Position numbers and translations under genes: made by a program
In this document: positions 62,944 to 64,000 of the stretch, piece after piece
Numbering within the stretch: position 1 is the first letter of the stretch
Layout: every line of letters begins with the position of its first letter
From: Fidelibacterota bacterium
GTDB lineage: Bacteria; Pseudomonadota; Alphaproteobacteria; Rhodospirillales; Rhodospirillaceae
Direction: 5' to 3'
DNA: 64,000 nt
Assembly (NCBI GenBank): GCA_947472795.1
Contig: CANJBL010000008.1
Span: forward strand, 62,001 to 126,000
Notes under the pieces: model-generated
What the model was told of the DNA's origin: nothing
What the model saw: the letters and a program-made list of their open reading frames with translations, nothing else
Databases searched by the model: none

Positions 62944-63378
62944 TTAATCCCAGTCGCGCGAACTCACGCGCCGCTGACTTTTGGTGGACCCACGCTTCTT
63001 CTTATGCTCCACGCGCTCTTTGCGCGCAGAGGCCGAAGGCTTCGTCTTGACGCGCCTTTTGGGCGCTACCGCGGCCTCACGGATCAGGGTCAAGAGCCGG
63101 TCCATGGCGGCTTTGCGGTTCGCCTCCTGGGTGCGGTGTTCATTGGCCGTGATGACAATCTCGCCCTCGCCTGTGGCCCGCTTGCCGGCGAGGCGCAGCA
63201 GGCGCACGGCCACGGCATTGGGCAAAGAAGGCGAACGGCGGGCATCGAAGCGCAGTTGCACGGCGCTCGCGACTTTGTTGACGTTTTGTCCACCCGGACC
63301 GCTCGAGCGGATGAAGCTCAACTCAACTTCAGCCTCGTCCAGCTGCAATTGGTCCGTGACAGGAATGAAGGGCGGCAT
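62944..63378 (-). CDS. arfB: Alternative ribosome-rescue factor / peptidyl-tRNA hydrolase
   Basis: The 144-residue protein has the catalytic GGQ motif (FIRSSGPGGQNVNKVASAVQ) and a basic C-terminal tail (RVEHKKKRGSTKSQRR), as in ArfB (YaeJ). It hydrolyses peptidyl-tRNA on stalled ribosomes. ATG 63378 is chosen; an earlier ATG three codons upstream is possible. It lies six bases from the GT2 gene and is divergent from sufE. Confidence 0.95.
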   Translation of the reverse strand: MPPFIPVTDQLQLDEAEVELSFIRSSGPGGQNVNKVASAVQLRFDARRSPSLPNAVAVRLLRLAGKRATGEGEIVITANEHRTQEANRKAAMDRLLTLIREAAVAPKRRVKTKPSASARKERVEHKKKRGSTKSQRRVSSRDWD

Positions 63379-63425
63379 ATAAAACAACCTTCGTGATTTT
63401 GCGTTCCTAGTTTAGCAGAGCAGAG

Positions 63426-63863
63426 ATGACCGCCGCACCCACCATGATCGCGCCCGACATGGCTTTCGCCGAACTGGCGGAGAACTTCGCGCTGTTCGAC
63501 GACTGGGAAGATCGCTACCGCTACCTCATCGACCTAGGGCGGAAGCTGCCCCCGTTTCCTGCCGAGTTGCAGACGGATGTTAACAAGGTGCGTGGCTGCA
63601 TGAGCCAGGTGTGGATGGTCCCCGGCCACCCCGCAGGCGAGAACGGAAAATTCGCCTTCGCCGCCGACAGCGACGCTCATATTGTGAAAGGCCTTATCGC
63701 TGTGTTGGGTGTGCTGTTCTCGGGTCAGACACCCGAGGCCATCGCCGCCATCGACACCGACGCGGCCTTCCGCCAGCTAGGCCTTGATCAGCACATCAGC
63801 CCCAGCCGTCGCAACGGCTTGGTCTCCATGGTTGAGAAGATCAAAAGTTACGCAAAAACCTAA
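63426..63863 (+). CDS. sufE: Cysteine desulfuration protein SufE
   Basis: The 145-residue protein matches SufE: FDDWEDRYRYLIDLGRKLPP and KVRGCMSQVWMV, with the sulfur-accepting cysteine in RGC. It takes sulfur from a SufS-type desulfurase for Fe-S cluster assembly. No other suf gene lies in the window. Its stop overlaps the stop of the convergent EAL gene. Confidence 0.95.
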   Translation: MTAAPTMIAPDMAFAELAENFALFDDWEDRYRYLIDLGRKLPPFPAELQTDVNKVRGCMSQVWMVPGHPAGENGKFAFAADSDAHIVKGLIAVLGVLFSGQTPEAIAAIDTDAAFRQLGLDQHISPSRRNGLVSMVEKIKSYAKT

Positions 63864-64000
63864 GCGAAAAGCTTGCGGTCCAGCTTCTTGATGAAGCTCC
63901 AGGGATCGGCGTCGGGCTTACCGAAGAGGAAGCCCTGCACATACTCCACGCCGCAATCGCGCACGAACTCCAGACCTTCCTTGGAGTCCACCATCTCGGC
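63860..64000 (-). CDS. EAL-domain protein, C-terminal end (partial)
   Basis: From the window edge leftwards this frame encodes AEMVDSKEGLEFVRDCGVEY, VQGFLFGKPDADP and a final KLDRKLFA, ending at a stop at 63860. VQG-F-LFG-KP is the end of an EAL (c-di-GMP phosphodiesterase) domain. The N-terminal part lies beyond the window. It overlaps the sufE stop by three bases. Confidence 0.85.
   Translation of the reverse strand, partial: AEMVDSKEGLEFVRDCGVEYVQGFLFGKPDADPWSFIKKLDRKLFA

Overview
The window looks like a chromosomal segment of a GC-rich alphaproteobacterium. The indicators are the Hsp20-DUF1150 pair, DNA polymerase IV with an N-terminal zinc-finger-like segment, a (R)-citramalate synthase, a TPP-riboswitch-controlled thiC, and a cydAB operon with a DUF2474 subunit. 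The genus cannot be fixed from this sequence; a Rhizomicrobium/Micropepsis-like relative is only a guess. Most genes are housekeeping or accessory metabolism with short intergenic gaps and many 4-base stop/start overlaps.

Left part (1-10.6 kb): a patatin-like hydrolase cut by the window edge, an RND efflux pump with its membrane fusion protein, a proline iminopeptidase whose 5' end seems disrupted by a paired-hairpin element, an MFS transporter, and Hsp20-DUF1150 behind a probable heat-shock promoter and a ROSE-like RNA thermometer.

Genomic island (10,625-22,893): about 12.3 kb, visibly more A+T-rich, inserted in tRNA-Arg(CCT). A 40-bp direct repeat of the 5' half of the tRNA lies at the left end and the complete tRNA at the right end. 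The island has a tyrosine integrase, three copies of a CCGTATA-pair motif (probable integrase arm sites), a serine recombinase and an XRE regulator. Most of its cargo is unrecognised. Three cargo proteins carry an RxxxxH motif in a HEPN-like context: one ends a membrane-protein operon (12,995-14,970), one follows a zinc ribbon (15,047-16,066), and one sits behind a small ribbon-helix-helix-like protein (16,595-18,266). These look like uncharacterised defence or toxin-antitoxin modules and are the best candidates for a new protein system here.

Right of the island (22.9-38 kb): an ArsR/AHSA1 pair, a small basic protein flanked by 47-bp repeats, a DUF6544-like protein, an amidase lipoprotein, glycosyltransferases, a 2OG-Fe(II) oxygenase, a DEAD-box helicase, a tautomerase/HxlR divergent pair with a palindrome between them, a methyltransferase, a TPR-glycosyltransferase and an HtrA-like protease. 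A second paired-hairpin element (38,025-38,190) has the same dimensions as the first but different stem sequences with compensating changes. This element family is the most unusual non-coding signal in the window.

Far right (38-64 kb): MFS transporter, cyclophilin fused to two HdeA/Rap1a-like segments, cydAB plus DUF2474, citramalate synthase, small conserved genes, a RhlE-type helicase with a long leader and a clear terminator, thiolase, thiC, a TPR-SPINDLY O-GlcNAc transferase with mtgA, a receiver protein, aspartate dehydrogenase, dinB, an MsbA-like ABC exporter, a GT2 enzyme, arfB, sufE and the end of an EAL-domain gene. No rRNA, CRISPR array or intact insertion sequence was seen.
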